Shown piece after piece: positions 14,497 through 22,922 of a DNA stretch of 56,669 bases. A program made the position numbers and the translations under genes. Within the stretch, counting starts at the first letter, position 1, and each line of letters begins with the position of its first letter. The stretch covers positions 1-56,669 of the forward strand of contig JBLHJR010000009.1 of the NCBI GenBank assembly GCA_047619205.1, written 5' to 3'. The notes beneath the pieces were generated by a model, which saw only the letters and a list, made by a program, of their open reading frames with translations, had not been told where the DNA came from and ran no database searches. The stretch is from Endobugula sp047619205 (GTDB lineage: Bacteria > Pseudomonadota > Gammaproteobacteria > Pseudomonadales > Cellvibrionaceae).

Positions 14497-16747
14497 CATC
14501 TTGCGGATCAACATCAATTAACCAATGTAATCCTTTGGGCGCACGCTGCTGTTCTAGTTGCGGGCAGAGTTGCGCTAGTAATGTGTGTAGTTCAGAGCGG
14601 GTTTTGGCTTTGATTTGCAGTTGGTAGTAATAGCGATTATTGCGTTTTTCTATAATCCCCGCCAATGGCCCTATGTATTGCAAATGCGTGCTTGGAGCTT
14701 GTATGCGTTCGGCGAGGCGTCGTGCTTGTTGCAGAAAGTTCATCGCCATCGCGGGTTGCTGTGCATGGCAGCGTAGTAAGGCAAGGTATTGATAAGGCGG
14801 CATATCGCTTAAGCGGCGCTCAGCCAATAACTGCTGCGCTAAAGCAGGATAGCCTTCATCGATCAATTTTCTGAGTAGTGGGTGGTCACTAAATTGGGTT
14901 TGTAGTAATACTGTGCCTTGATGTTTTTCTCTGCCTGAGCGCCCAGCGACTTGGGTTAATAGTTGTCCCATGCGTTCTGAGCCACGAAAATCACTACTAA
15001 AAAAACTATTGTCTAGCCCGAGAATAACGGCTAAAGATACATTAGGGAAATGATGTCCCTTTGCGAGCATTTGGGTGCCGACCAAGATGCAGGGTGTATT
15101 GCTGGTGATAATCGCTAATGCAGCTTCTAACTCGCCTTTACGGCTAATGCTATCGCGGTCAATACGTAAAATGGGCACATCGTTAAAAACCTGAGCCAGC
15201 TCTTCTTCACTGCGTTGTGTGCCTTGCCCTAGTGCTTGTAAGCGGACGCTATGGCATTGAGGGCATTGCTTTGGAATAGGTGTTTTCGTATCGCAGTGGT
15301 GGCAATGGAGTTGTTGATGATGTTGAGACAGTTTGTGTAGCGTCATGCGGCTATCGCAGTGGTCGCATTGGCTTATCCAGCCGCAGTCCTGACAAATAAG
15401 TGTGGGCGCATAACCGCGGCGGTTAATAAAAACCAGCGCTTGCTGTTGCTTTTCAAGGGTTTCCTTGATGGCATTGATGATGGTCGGGGATAGTTGGCTA
15501 TCTGCCGAATCAATGCAGCTAATAATCGGTAGTTTGGCGGATGTTGCTCTTTCGGTTAAGCGTAAGTGACTAAAGCGTCCGCTGAGGGCATTGTGCAGTG
15601 TTTCTAGCGCGGGCGTGGCGCTGCCTAAAATAATAGGAATATTTTTTTTCTGTGCGCGAATAATGGCAGTATCTCTAGCCGAGTAGCGGACGCCATCCTG
15701 CTGTTTGTAAGATAGGTCGTGTTCTTCATCGACAATGATTAGGCCTAGATTCGAGAGTGGTGTGAATACGGCAGAGCGAGTACCGATGATGATCGCGGTG
15801 TTATTTTCTTTGGCGTCTTGCCATGCGATAAAGCGTTGTTTATCGCTGATGCCTGAGTGCAGTGTGGCTATAGCCACATTAAAACGCTGTTGAAAACGCT
15901 GCACGGTTTGCGGTGTTAGGCCAATTTCGGGCACCAGTACTAGGGCTTGTTTACCTGCTTTTATGACTTTTGCAATGGCTTGTAAGTAGACTTCAGTTTT
16001 ACCACTACCGGTAATGCCATCCAATAAATAAGCGTTGAAACTGTTTAGATCAATGGCGTTGAGTGCGTCAGCTTGTTCTGTATTTAAAGGTAATTCTGGC
16101 GTTGCTATTAGCGTTAAGTTTGGCGTGAGCTTGTCTTTTTCTAAGCCCTCATTTTCGCCCTTAGATTTTTTTACCGTAGTTTGTTCCAGTATGCCTTTAT
16201 CGAGTAGAGTCTTAATCGTCGTGCGGCTAATGCCTTTTGTCTTAGCGGTTGCGGGTAAAAGTACCTGTTGCTGTTGGGTGGCTTCCCATGCGGCAAATTG
16301 TTTTTTTGCGCGACCAAAAAAAGCCTCGTCACACTGCTGACCCTTTTTCGTCAATTGCCAAGCGATGGCTTCTGCGGGTTTGGGTGCGGGTACGGCTTTG
16401 CGTAGCAATGATGGCAGTGCTAGGTGGCAGACTTCTCCTAGGGGGTAATGGTAGTAATGAGAACACCACTTACATAATTCCAATACGTCGTTATCTAACG
16501 CAGGGCTCAGCTCGTCTAAGACACTGTGTATAGGGCGCAATTTGATTGTGCTATTGCTTGCATTCTTGTTAATACTCATCAAAATACCGACGATCGCTTT
16601 TTGATGGCCAAAAGGTAGCGACAGGCGCATGCCTGGAATTAGTGCGTCTACATTGGTGGCGGGGTTGGGCAAGTAATCAAATACGCGCCGTAAAGGCGAA
16701 GGTATGGCAACGCTAAGGGTAGTTAATGAGTGTGTATGAATGGGCAT
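14492..16747 (-). CDS. priA: Primosomal protein N', replication restart helicase PriA
   Basis: 751 residues. The N-terminal DNA-binding domain (about 1-110) is followed by the helicase core with Walker A GITGSGKT (244-251), Walker B IIVDEEHD and helicase motif III GSATPALET. A zinc region has paired cysteines (LICQDCGWISQCDHC, then LHCHHC and KQCPQC), and motif VI is QVAGRSGR. PriA recognises stalled forks and recombination structures and reloads DnaB. The gene is on the minus strand, divergent from rpmE by 252 bp. Length is near the family norm (about 730). Confidence 0.97.
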   Translation of the reverse strand: MPIHTHSLTTLSVAIPSPLRRVFDYLPNPATNVDALIPGMRLSLPFGHQKAIVGILMSINKNASNSTIKLRPIHSVLDELSPALDNDVLELCKWCSHYYHYPLGEVCHLALPSLLRKAVPAPKPAEAIAWQLTKKGQQCDEAFFGRAKKQFAAWEATQQQQVLLPATAKTKGISRTTIKTLLDKGILEQTTVKKSKGENEGLEKDKLTPNLTLIATPELPLNTEQADALNAIDLNSFNAYLLDGITGSGKTEVYLQAIAKVIKAGKQALVLVPEIGLTPQTVQRFQQRFNVAIATLHSGISDKQRFIAWQDAKENNTAIIIGTRSAVFTPLSNLGLIIVDEEHDLSYKQQDGVRYSARDTAIIRAQKKNIPIILGSATPALETLHNALSGRFSHLRLTERATSAKLPIISCIDSADSQLSPTIINAIKETLEKQQQALVFINRRGYAPTLICQDCGWISQCDHCDSRMTLHKLSQHHQQLHCHHCDTKTPIPKQCPQCHSVRLQALGQGTQRSEEELAQVFNDVPILRIDRDSISRKGELEAALAIITSNTPCILVGTQMLAKGHHFPNVSLAVILGLDNSFFSSDFRGSERMGQLLTQVAGRSGREKHQGTVLLQTQFSDHPLLRKLIDEGYPALAQQLLAERRLSDMPPYQYLALLRCHAQQPAMAMNFLQQARRLAERIQAPSTHLQYIGPLAGIIEKRNNRYYYQLQIKAKTRSELHTLLAQLCPQLEQQRAPKGLHWLIDVDPQDG

Positions 16748-16999
16748 TAAGTAAACTGGTTTATGTCAGGTGAGGCCGTTAAGCTTATGGTGTTTGTAAT
16801 CCCCCTATTTGGCTTAGGGGTGGGGCTATTAAGCACCAATAAATTCTGGTAGTATATATGCCCCTAATTCAGGGTCATTGGATTGGGTTAGTTTATAGCG
16901 ACCGTGCTTGGCAAATACCAATATTCTTTTAGATTGTAGTAAGGGTAAGGTAGATTGAGTGGCGGTGCAACGATAACACGATAGTAAAAGAGTAATATT

Positions 17000-17212
17000 A
17001 TGAAAGCAGATATCCATCCTAAGTACAGTGAGATGACAGCAACCTGTAGTTGTGGCAATGTCATTACCACATCTTCCACATTAGCCAAAGATATTCATAT
17101 CGATGTCTGTTCAGCTTGCCACCCTTTTTATACGGGTAAGCAAAAGTCGTCAGATACCGGTGGTCGTATTGATCGCTTTAATAAACGTTTTGCAGGTCGC
17201 ACTGCTAAGTAG
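17000..17212 (+). CDS. rpmE: Ribosomal protein bL31, zinc-binding form
   Basis: 70 residues. The four ligands of the zinc-containing paralogue are present: CSC near residues 16-18 and CSAC at 37-40. The N-terminus MKADIHPKYSEMTATCSCGN is typical. bL31 bridges the two ribosomal subunits. The gene is followed by a strong terminator and lies divergent from priA, as in many gammaproteobacteria. Confidence 0.96.
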   Translation: MKADIHPKYSEMTATCSCGNVITTSSTLAKDIHIDVCSACHPFYTGKQKSSDTGGRIDRFNKRFAGRTAK

Positions 17213-17225
17213 CTTAGTGATTGTT

Positions 17226-17266
17226 AGACACAAAAAAGCCAGCTTTATGCTGGCTTTTTTGTGTCT
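17226..17266. terminator. Bidirectional intrinsic terminator between rpmE and PBP1A gene
   Basis: An 18-bp perfect stem (17226-17243 with 17249-17266), core AAAAAAGCCAGC and its complement, around a 5-base loop TTTAT. Each strand ends in a run of T, so it can stop rpmE from the left and the convergent PBP1A gene from the right. Confidence 0.9.
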
Positions 17267-17319
17267 ACTGTTTGCTCGTTTGTTTACAGCCCGAAGCCAT
17301 CAGTTTGTGGTTAGTTAGT

Positions 17320-19908
17320 TTAAAAAATATCTTCAGGTCTGGTGTTGGTTTCGGTTCCTAGATCAGCGTTTTCAATTATTTCTGTCGGCACGTTCTCTTC
17401 TAGAAACATTTCATCAATGCCATCGGGGTTGTTGGGGTTGGTGAGTTCACCGGTTTCGGGGTTGATGCGCACCGTGACGATACCGTTAGGTTGAGGCGGG
17501 ATAGTGTCAGGAATACCTTTTAAAGCGACCTTCATAAAATCCATCCAAATGGGCAGCGCGGCTGTACCACCGTACTCTCGTTTGCCAATATTGTTGTTAT
17601 TGTCAAAGCCTACCCATGCGGTGGCAACTAAATGCTGATTAAAGCCAGAAAACCAAGCGTCTGTAGGGCCGTTGGTGGTGCCAGTTTTGCCGCCTATATC
17701 GCTGCGTTTTAGTTGCTGTGCTTTTTTTGCTGTTCCTCGCGCCACGACATCGCGCAGGATTGAGTTCATGATGAAGGCAATACGTTCATCCATAACCCGT
17801 GGTGCTCTACGTAAAGCGCTGCTATCCTCAATGCTGGCCCCAGTGCCGGCAATGATAGAGGGGGATATGGGCAAAAGTGGCTTAATAGTTGGCGCAGTAT
17901 TGGAAGTGGTTTGGCTTAGGTATTGTTGGGGTGCTTGTTGCTCCTCCTCCATTACTGTCCAGGGATTTTCTTCAAAAACAGTATCTCCTTGATTATCGGT
18001 AATTCTCGCTACTAAGAAGGGCTTTACTTTGTAGCCGTTGTTGGCAAAAACACTGTAACCGGTAGCTATTTCAAGGGGTGTCATAACGTAAGTTCCTAAT
18101 GCCAGTGAAAGGTCTCTGGGTAAGGTATTGCTATCAATGCTAAAGCGTGTAACGCCCTTAATAGCGGCATCAATTCCAATGGTGCGTAATAGTCGTATGG
18201 AGACTAAGTTGCGGGATAAATACAATGCTTTACGCAGGCGGGTGGGGCCGTAGAACTTGCCGCTTGAATTTTCCGGCCGCCATGTGCTTTCTAGTTGGGA
18301 GTCTTCTATCACGATGGGGGCATCATTAAAAATAGTGGCTGCGCTTAAGCCATTTTCCAAGCCTACGCTGTATATGAAGGGCTTAAAGTTGGAGCCGGGA
18401 AGTCGTTTTGCTTGATAAGCGCGATTAAACGCAGTGTGATTAAAATCAAAGCCGCCAATAATGGTTTTTATGGCACCGTTTTTAGGGTTGAGGGCGGTTA
18501 ATGCACCTTGAATTCTAGGTATTTGAGAAAAGTGCCAGGGGTTGGTTTGAGCGCTGGTGTCGCTTTCTGAGTTTTCTGTTGGTAATTGTTTTTGGTATAC
18601 CCGAACCACGTCGCCTAGTTTAACAATTTTATTGGCGGTTTTGGGGGTGGGGCTTGAAAAGTTTTCATTGACGTACGCGCCAGCTTTATTGAGCCCATTC
18701 TCCCATTCAATAGTAATTGGCTGGCCTGAGTCGAGAATAGCAGTGAAGGCTCGGTCTTCAATTTTTATAACAGCGGCAGGCCTTAAGCCTCCAAAGCTAG
18801 GTATTTTTTCTAATGCTTTGACCCAAGGCATAAGATTAACTTCGCCTAACTGGGAGCTTTTCAGTGCAATGCTGTCGTTTGCGCTAGGCTTTGCATCTTC
18901 GTTGGAGGCCAGCGGTGTCAGTAAGTTAAGGTCAAGCTGCTGTTCAGGGCCTCTATAACCGTGTCGTTCAGTGTAGGCGAGCAAGCCGTTAACAATGGCT
19001 CGTTGTCCTGCGGCTTGTAGGCGGCTATCGACGGTCGTATTAATAATGTAGCCGCCAGTGTAGGCTTTTTCGCCCAATAGGCCGACGGCTTTCTCTCTTG
19101 CCATTTCTGCGGCATAAGGTGCGTAAAGGTCTAGTTGTTGCCCGTGATAAATAGCGGAAACGGGCTCTGAAATAGCATTTCTGTGTTCTTCTTTAGTGAT
19201 TTTTTCTAGGGACAGCATGCGCCTTAAAATATAGTCGCGGCGAACTAGTGCGCGGGATGGGTTGATAATAGGGTTGAAGGTAGAGGGGGCCTTGGGGAGT
19301 CCGGCAATCATTGCAAGCTGGGCTAAAGATAATTCCATTAGAGGTTTGCCATAATACACTTTGGCGGCAGCTTTTATGCCATAGGCCCTGTTGCCCAGAT
19401 AGATTTTATTTAGGTAGAGGGTAAGAATGTCTTGCTTGTTAAGTTCTTGTTCGATTTTAATGGCGAGCAGGATTTCATTGAATTTACGTGAAAAGGTTTG
19501 GTTGCGAGAAAGAAAGAAGTTGCGTGCAACCTGCATAGTAATAGTGCTGCCTCCTGACTGTATGGATCCGGATAGCGCCAGCTCAGAAACGGCTCTTAGT
19601 AGTCCTGTGATATCAACTCCCTGATGGGAATAGAAACCGTCATCTTCTGCTGAGAGGATGGCATCAATAAGCAATTGCGGGATTTCTTCAAAAGTGACGG
19701 GGTCGCGACGTTTCTCGCCAAATTCACCAATTAGTTTATCGTCTGCAGAGAAAACCCGTAAAGGTATTTGAAACTCAATCTCTTTTAAGGTTTCAACATC
19801 GGGAAGTGAGGGGTTTAAATAGAGGTAAGTGCCTGAAAGAACTGCGAGCACGCCACAAAAACTGGCTAGTAGTGACCATCCTACAAAGATGAATAGTGCC
19901 TTTTTCAA
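17320..19908 (-). CDS. mrcA: Penicillin-binding protein 1A, bifunctional transglycosylase/transpeptidase
   Basis: 862 residues. An N-terminal membrane anchor (about 5-30) precedes the glycosyltransferase family 51 domain with EDDGFYSHQGVD (Glu88 catalytic). The C-terminal transpeptidase has SNFK (nucleophile Ser506, Lys509), the SRN motif and KTGT near residue 741. An OB-fold-like insertion between the two domains is typical of PBP1A. It polymerises and cross-links peptidoglycan. It is divergent from pilM; a minus-strand TATAAT is seen at 19964-19969. The names ponA and mrcA are both used. Confidence 0.96.
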   Translation of the reverse strand: MKKALFIFVGWSLLASFCGVLAVLSGTYLYLNPSLPDVETLKEIEFQIPLRVFSADDKLIGEFGEKRRDPVTFEEIPQLLIDAILSAEDDGFYSHQGVDITGLLRAVSELALSGSIQSGGSTITMQVARNFFLSRNQTFSRKFNEILLAIKIEQELNKQDILTLYLNKIYLGNRAYGIKAAAKVYYGKPLMELSLAQLAMIAGLPKAPSTFNPIINPSRALVRRDYILRRMLSLEKITKEEHRNAISEPVSAIYHGQQLDLYAPYAAEMAREKAVGLLGEKAYTGGYIINTTVDSRLQAAGQRAIVNGLLAYTERHGYRGPEQQLDLNLLTPLASNEDAKPSANDSIALKSSQLGEVNLMPWVKALEKIPSFGGLRPAAVIKIEDRAFTAILDSGQPITIEWENGLNKAGAYVNENFSSPTPKTANKIVKLGDVVRVYQKQLPTENSESDTSAQTNPWHFSQIPRIQGALTALNPKNGAIKTIIGGFDFNHTAFNRAYQAKRLPGSNFKPFIYSVGLENGLSAATIFNDAPIVIEDSQLESTWRPENSSGKFYGPTRLRKALYLSRNLVSIRLLRTIGIDAAIKGVTRFSIDSNTLPRDLSLALGTYVMTPLEIATGYSVFANNGYKVKPFLVARITDNQGDTVFEENPWTVMEEEQQAPQQYLSQTTSNTAPTIKPLLPISPSIIAGTGASIEDSSALRRAPRVMDERIAFIMNSILRDVVARGTAKKAQQLKRSDIGGKTGTTNGPTDAWFSGFNQHLVATAWVGFDNNNNIGKREYGGTAALPIWMDFMKVALKGIPDTIPPQPNGIVTVRINPETGELTNPNNPDGIDEMFLEENVPTEIIENADLGTETNTRPEDIF

Positions 19909-19963
19909 AACATTTTTCCCTTTTAAATTAGTTGCTTAGCTGGGTTTGGGTGGTAATGAAGCT

Positions 19964-19969
19964 ATTATA
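19964..19969 (-). promoter_or_regulatory. -10 element for the PBP1A gene
   Basis: A perfect TATAAT on the minus strand, 55-60 bp before the PBP1A start, in the divergent spacer with pilM. No good -35 hexamer is visible at 16-18 bp, so the promoter call rests on the -10 box and position. Confidence 0.45.
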
Positions 19970-20025
19970 CGTTATTTTTCATAGGTAAAATGGCGTATTT
20001 GATGAGTAATACGTGAACTCTGTTG

Positions 20026-20053
20026 TTGCACAATTAAGTTAAAGTGCTATAAC
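20026..20053 (+). promoter_or_regulatory. Sigma-70-type promoter of the pilMNOPQ operon
   Basis: TTGCAC (20026-20031) and TATAAC (20048-20053) separated by 16 bp, about 75 bp upstream of the pilM ATG. Both hexamers match consensus at five of six or close to it, and the position fits a leader of about 70 nucleotides. Confidence 0.55.
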
Positions 20054-20129
20054 ATGAACCTTCTGTAAGTTACCGATATAGATAAAAAAACTCGGTTTTG
20101 ATTATATTAATAAAGAATGCAAAACGATT

Positions 20130-21188
20130 ATGGGTCTATTCAAGCGAAAATCTAAGCAGGTTGTTGGTATAGATATTAGTTCTACCAGTGTAAAATTGGT
20201 GGAGCTGTCGGCTGATGGTGACGGCTATCAAGTAGAGAGTTTTGCTATAAAAGCATTGCCAAAAGGTGCGGTTGTTGAAAAGAATATTAATGATCTTGAT
20301 GCTGTGGCGGATACTATACGCCAGGTAGTGAGTTTGTCTCGATCAAAATCCAAAGACGCGGCAGTGGCGGTAGCGGGTTCAGCTGTCATTACTAAGGTTA
20401 TCGATATGCCGGTAGGCTTAACTGATGAAGCCTTAGAGGCGCAGATTACCATTGATGCTGACCAATATATTCCCTTTCCTCTGGATGAAGTGGCTATTGA
20501 TTTTGAGGTGTTGGGGCAAGAGGATGAAAGCTCGGATCAGATGCAGGTCCTGCTGGCAGCGTGTCGGCGAGAGAATATCGAGTTACGTACGGCTGTTTTG
20601 GAGCAGGCTGGTCTACATCCAAAGGTGGTTGACGTTGAGGCTTATGCCATTGAGAGGGTGGCCCCCTTAATGGTTAGTGATTGGGATGTGGAGGGCGAGC
20701 AGTTGGTGGCTATCGTCGATATCGGTGCGACAGTCACTACCTTGAGTGTGTTGAATGGAGATCAAACCATTTATACTCGTGAGCAGCTTTTTGGAGGTAA
20801 TAACCTTACTGAGGAAATTCAGCGGCGTTATGGTCTTTCTCAGATGGAGGCAGAGTTAGCCAAGGTCCAAGGAGGCTTGCCTGATGATTATGTCGGTGAA
20901 GTATTGGAGCCATTTAAAGAAACCGTATTGCAGCAAGTTGCTCGATCGTTACAGTTTTTTTATTCTTCGGGCAGTTACCGACAAGTTGATCATATCGTGT
21001 TAGCGGGCGGCATTGCTTGTATTGAAGGATTATCCCCAATGGTCCAGGAGCACTTAGATATATTGGTGAGTACTGCCAACCCCTTTCTTGATATGACATT
21101 GAGCTCTAAAGTGAACGAGTCGGCCTTAATGGAGGCTGCTCCAGGCCTAATTATCGCCACTGGGCTTGCTATGAGGAGCTTTGTCTAA
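20130..21188 (+). CDS. pilM: Type IV pilus assembly protein PilM
   Basis: 352 residues with the actin-like ATPase fold: VVGIDISSTSVKLVEL (about 11-26) is the phosphate-1 motif, VAIVDIGATVTTLSVL is phosphate-2, and IVLAGGIACIEGL near residue 290 is the adenosine motif. PilM is cytoplasmic and binds the N-terminus of PilN to form the inner-membrane alignment complex of the type IV pilus. First gene of pilMNOPQ; its stop overlaps the pilN start in TAATG. Confidence 0.97.
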   Translation: MGLFKRKSKQVVGIDISSTSVKLVELSADGDGYQVESFAIKALPKGAVVEKNINDLDAVADTIRQVVSLSRSKSKDAAVAVAGSAVITKVIDMPVGLTDEALEAQITIDADQYIPFPLDEVAIDFEVLGQEDESSDQMQVLLAACRRENIELRTAVLEQAGLHPKVVDVEAYAIERVAPLMVSDWDVEGEQLVAIVDIGATVTTLSVLNGDQTIYTREQLFGGNNLTEEIQRRYGLSQMEAELAKVQGGLPDDYVGEVLEPFKETVLQQVARSLQFFYSSGSYRQVDHIVLAGGIACIEGLSPMVQEHLDILVSTANPFLDMTLSSKVNESALMEAAPGLIIATGLAMRSFV

Positions 21189-21721
21189 TGGCAACGATTA
21201 ATTTACTGCCTTGGCGTGACGAGTACAGGCAAGAACAGCAGCGTGAGTTCTTTTCTGTGTTGGTGCTGTTGGCGGTGTTGGCTGGATTACTGGCTTATGT
21301 CTGGGTAGCGTTTGTGGAGACTCAGCTCTCTGACCAGAGGTCAAGAAATGCATTGTTTCAAAACGAGATTACGCAACTTGAACAGCAGGTAAAAGAGATT
21401 AATAAGTTAAAGCTGCAGCGCAAGCAGTTAGCGTCAAAGATTGATGTTATTCAGGGGCTGCAAAACAAAAGGCCTCTGATTGTTCATTATTTCGATGAAA
21501 TGGCAAAATCGGTTCCTGATGGAATTTATTTTAAAAGTTTAATCCGAAATAAAGAAGGGTACAGTATTAAGGGTATATCTGAGTCTAATAATAGGGTGTC
21601 GACATTAATGCGTAATCTTGATCGATCGAATTATTTTTCTTCGCCCAATTTAAAAAATGTAGTCAAAGATGCCTTTGAGTTAACTGTTGAGCTTGACGAG
21701 CCCTCGGGCATACAGCGTTAA
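21188..21721 (+). CDS. pilN: Type IV pilus assembly protein PilN
   Basis: 177 residues. The conserved N-terminus MATINLLPWRDEYR contains the INLLPWR motif that docks into PilM. One membrane helix follows (about 22-42), then a periplasmic coiled coil (about 50-95) and a ferredoxin-like domain. It pairs with PilO in the periplasm. The start overlaps the pilM stop by one base, indicating translational coupling. Confidence 0.96.
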   Translation: MATINLLPWRDEYRQEQQREFFSVLVLLAVLAGLLAYVWVAFVETQLSDQRSRNALFQNEITQLEQQVKEINKLKLQRKQLASKIDVIQGLQNKRPLIVHYFDEMAKSVPDGIYFKSLIRNKEGYSIKGISESNNRVSTLMRNLDRSNYFSSPNLKNVVKDAFELTVELDEPSGIQR

Positions 21722-21758
21722 AACAGAAATAAAACAGTCGGCAGCTAGGTTGTAATTT

Positions 21759-22373
21759 ATGTCATTGCAAGATACGTTTGAACAAATAAATAATTTTGAT
21801 ATCAATGATATTGATTGGTCGAGGGTTGGTGTCTGGCCCTTAATTGGGCGTATGTGCGTCTGGTTGGTAGCGATCGTGGCTGTATTTGTGTTGGTGTATT
21901 TCTTTTTTGTCAAAGACTTGCAGGGCTTGCTGGCGGGTAAAGTCAGTGAGGAGCAAACATTGCGTAGCTCATTTCAAGGCAAAGCATTTCAGGCGGCCAC
22001 CTTGGATCAGCAGCGTAAACTGATGGTACAAATTGAAAAAGACTTTGAGTTTTTGGTTGCCCAGTTACCGAAAAAAACACAAGTGCCAGGCTTGTTGGAT
22101 GATATCGATGAAAAAGGCAGGGGAAGCGGCCTTGAGATTGTCAGTATTAAGTTGCTGCCTGAAGAGCGTGGCGCGTTTTATATTACATTGCCAATAGAGG
22201 TAATTGTTGTTGGCTCTTATCATAGTATGGGCTCATTTGTTAGTGGCATAGCAGGTATGTCGAGGATTGTGACTTTGCATGATGTTAATATCCGTGTAGG
22301 TAATGATCCCTCAAGCTTGAAAATGCTTATTAAGGCAAAAACCTATCGCGCTCTAGATGAAGGGGGCGCATAA
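21759..22373 (+). CDS. pilO: Type IV pilus assembly protein PilO
   Basis: 204 residues: a short cytoplasmic N-terminus, a membrane helix (about 28-52), a coiled coil (LDQQRKLMVQIEKDFEFLVAQLPKKTQVPGLLDDI region) and a C-terminal ferredoxin-like periplasmic domain (about 125-200). The PKKTQVPGLLDDI segment is the family landmark. It heterodimerises with PilN and contacts PilP, linking the inner-membrane complex to the PilQ secretin. Confidence 0.96.
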   Translation: MSLQDTFEQINNFDINDIDWSRVGVWPLIGRMCVWLVAIVAVFVLVYFFFVKDLQGLLAGKVSEEQTLRSSFQGKAFQAATLDQQRKLMVQIEKDFEFLVAQLPKKTQVPGLLDDIDEKGRGSGLEIVSIKLLPEERGAFYITLPIEVIVVGSYHSMGSFVSGIAGMSRIVTLHDVNIRVGNDPSSLKMLIKAKTYRALDEGGA

Positions 22374-22376
22374 GCT

Positions 22377-22916
22377 ATGCTAAGTCGGTATGCGCTTGCT
22401 TATAAAATTGTATGTTTATGTGTTACTTCCTTGCTGTTGGTGGCCTGTGAAAAATCTTCTCATCAAGACATTAAAGATTTCATCACTGAAACTAAACGTA
22501 AGCCGCCGGGGAAGGTGCCGGGACTGCCTATCTATGCGCCTTATAAGCCGTATGTGTATAACGCGGCTCAAATTCGCAGTCCGTTTGAACCACCTGCATT
22601 GATCGAGCAGAAGGTATTGGCAGCCAGCAGTAATGTTAAACCTGATTTAGATAGGCAAAAGCAACGGTTGGAAGGTTTTGGTTTTTCGTCCTTGCTAATG
22701 GTGGGGACAGTTAAGAAGAATGGTGTACTTTGGGGTTTGATTCGAGACCCAGAAGGTTCCATAGAGCGTGTAAAAACAGGTTACTATTTAGGAAAAAATC
22801 ACGGACGAATAACAGAGTTAAATGCACAAAGTATTGATGTTGTTGAAATTGTTCCCAATGGTCTTGATGGGTGGCTAGAAAGGCCTAATTTAATAACGCT
22901 TAAAGAAAAAAAATAA
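22377..22916 (+). CDS. pilP: Type IV pilus lipoprotein PilP
   Basis: 179 residues. The signal peptide ends in the lipobox LVAC (Cys24), so the mature protein is an inner-membrane-anchored lipoprotein. After an unstructured proline-rich region comes the beta-domain with MVGTVKKNGVLWGLIRDPEG and VKTGYYLGKNHGRI, typical of PilP. It bridges PilN/PilO with the N0 domain of PilQ. It starts 3 bp after pilO. Confidence 0.96.
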   Translation: MLSRYALAYKIVCLCVTSLLLVACEKSSHQDIKDFITETKRKPPGKVPGLPIYAPYKPYVYNAAQIRSPFEPPALIEQKVLAASSNVKPDLDRQKQRLEGFGFSSLLMVGTVKKNGVLWGLIRDPEGSIERVKTGYYLGKNHGRITELNAQSIDVVEIVPNGLDGWLERPNLITLKEKK

Positions 22917-22922
22917 AATTTT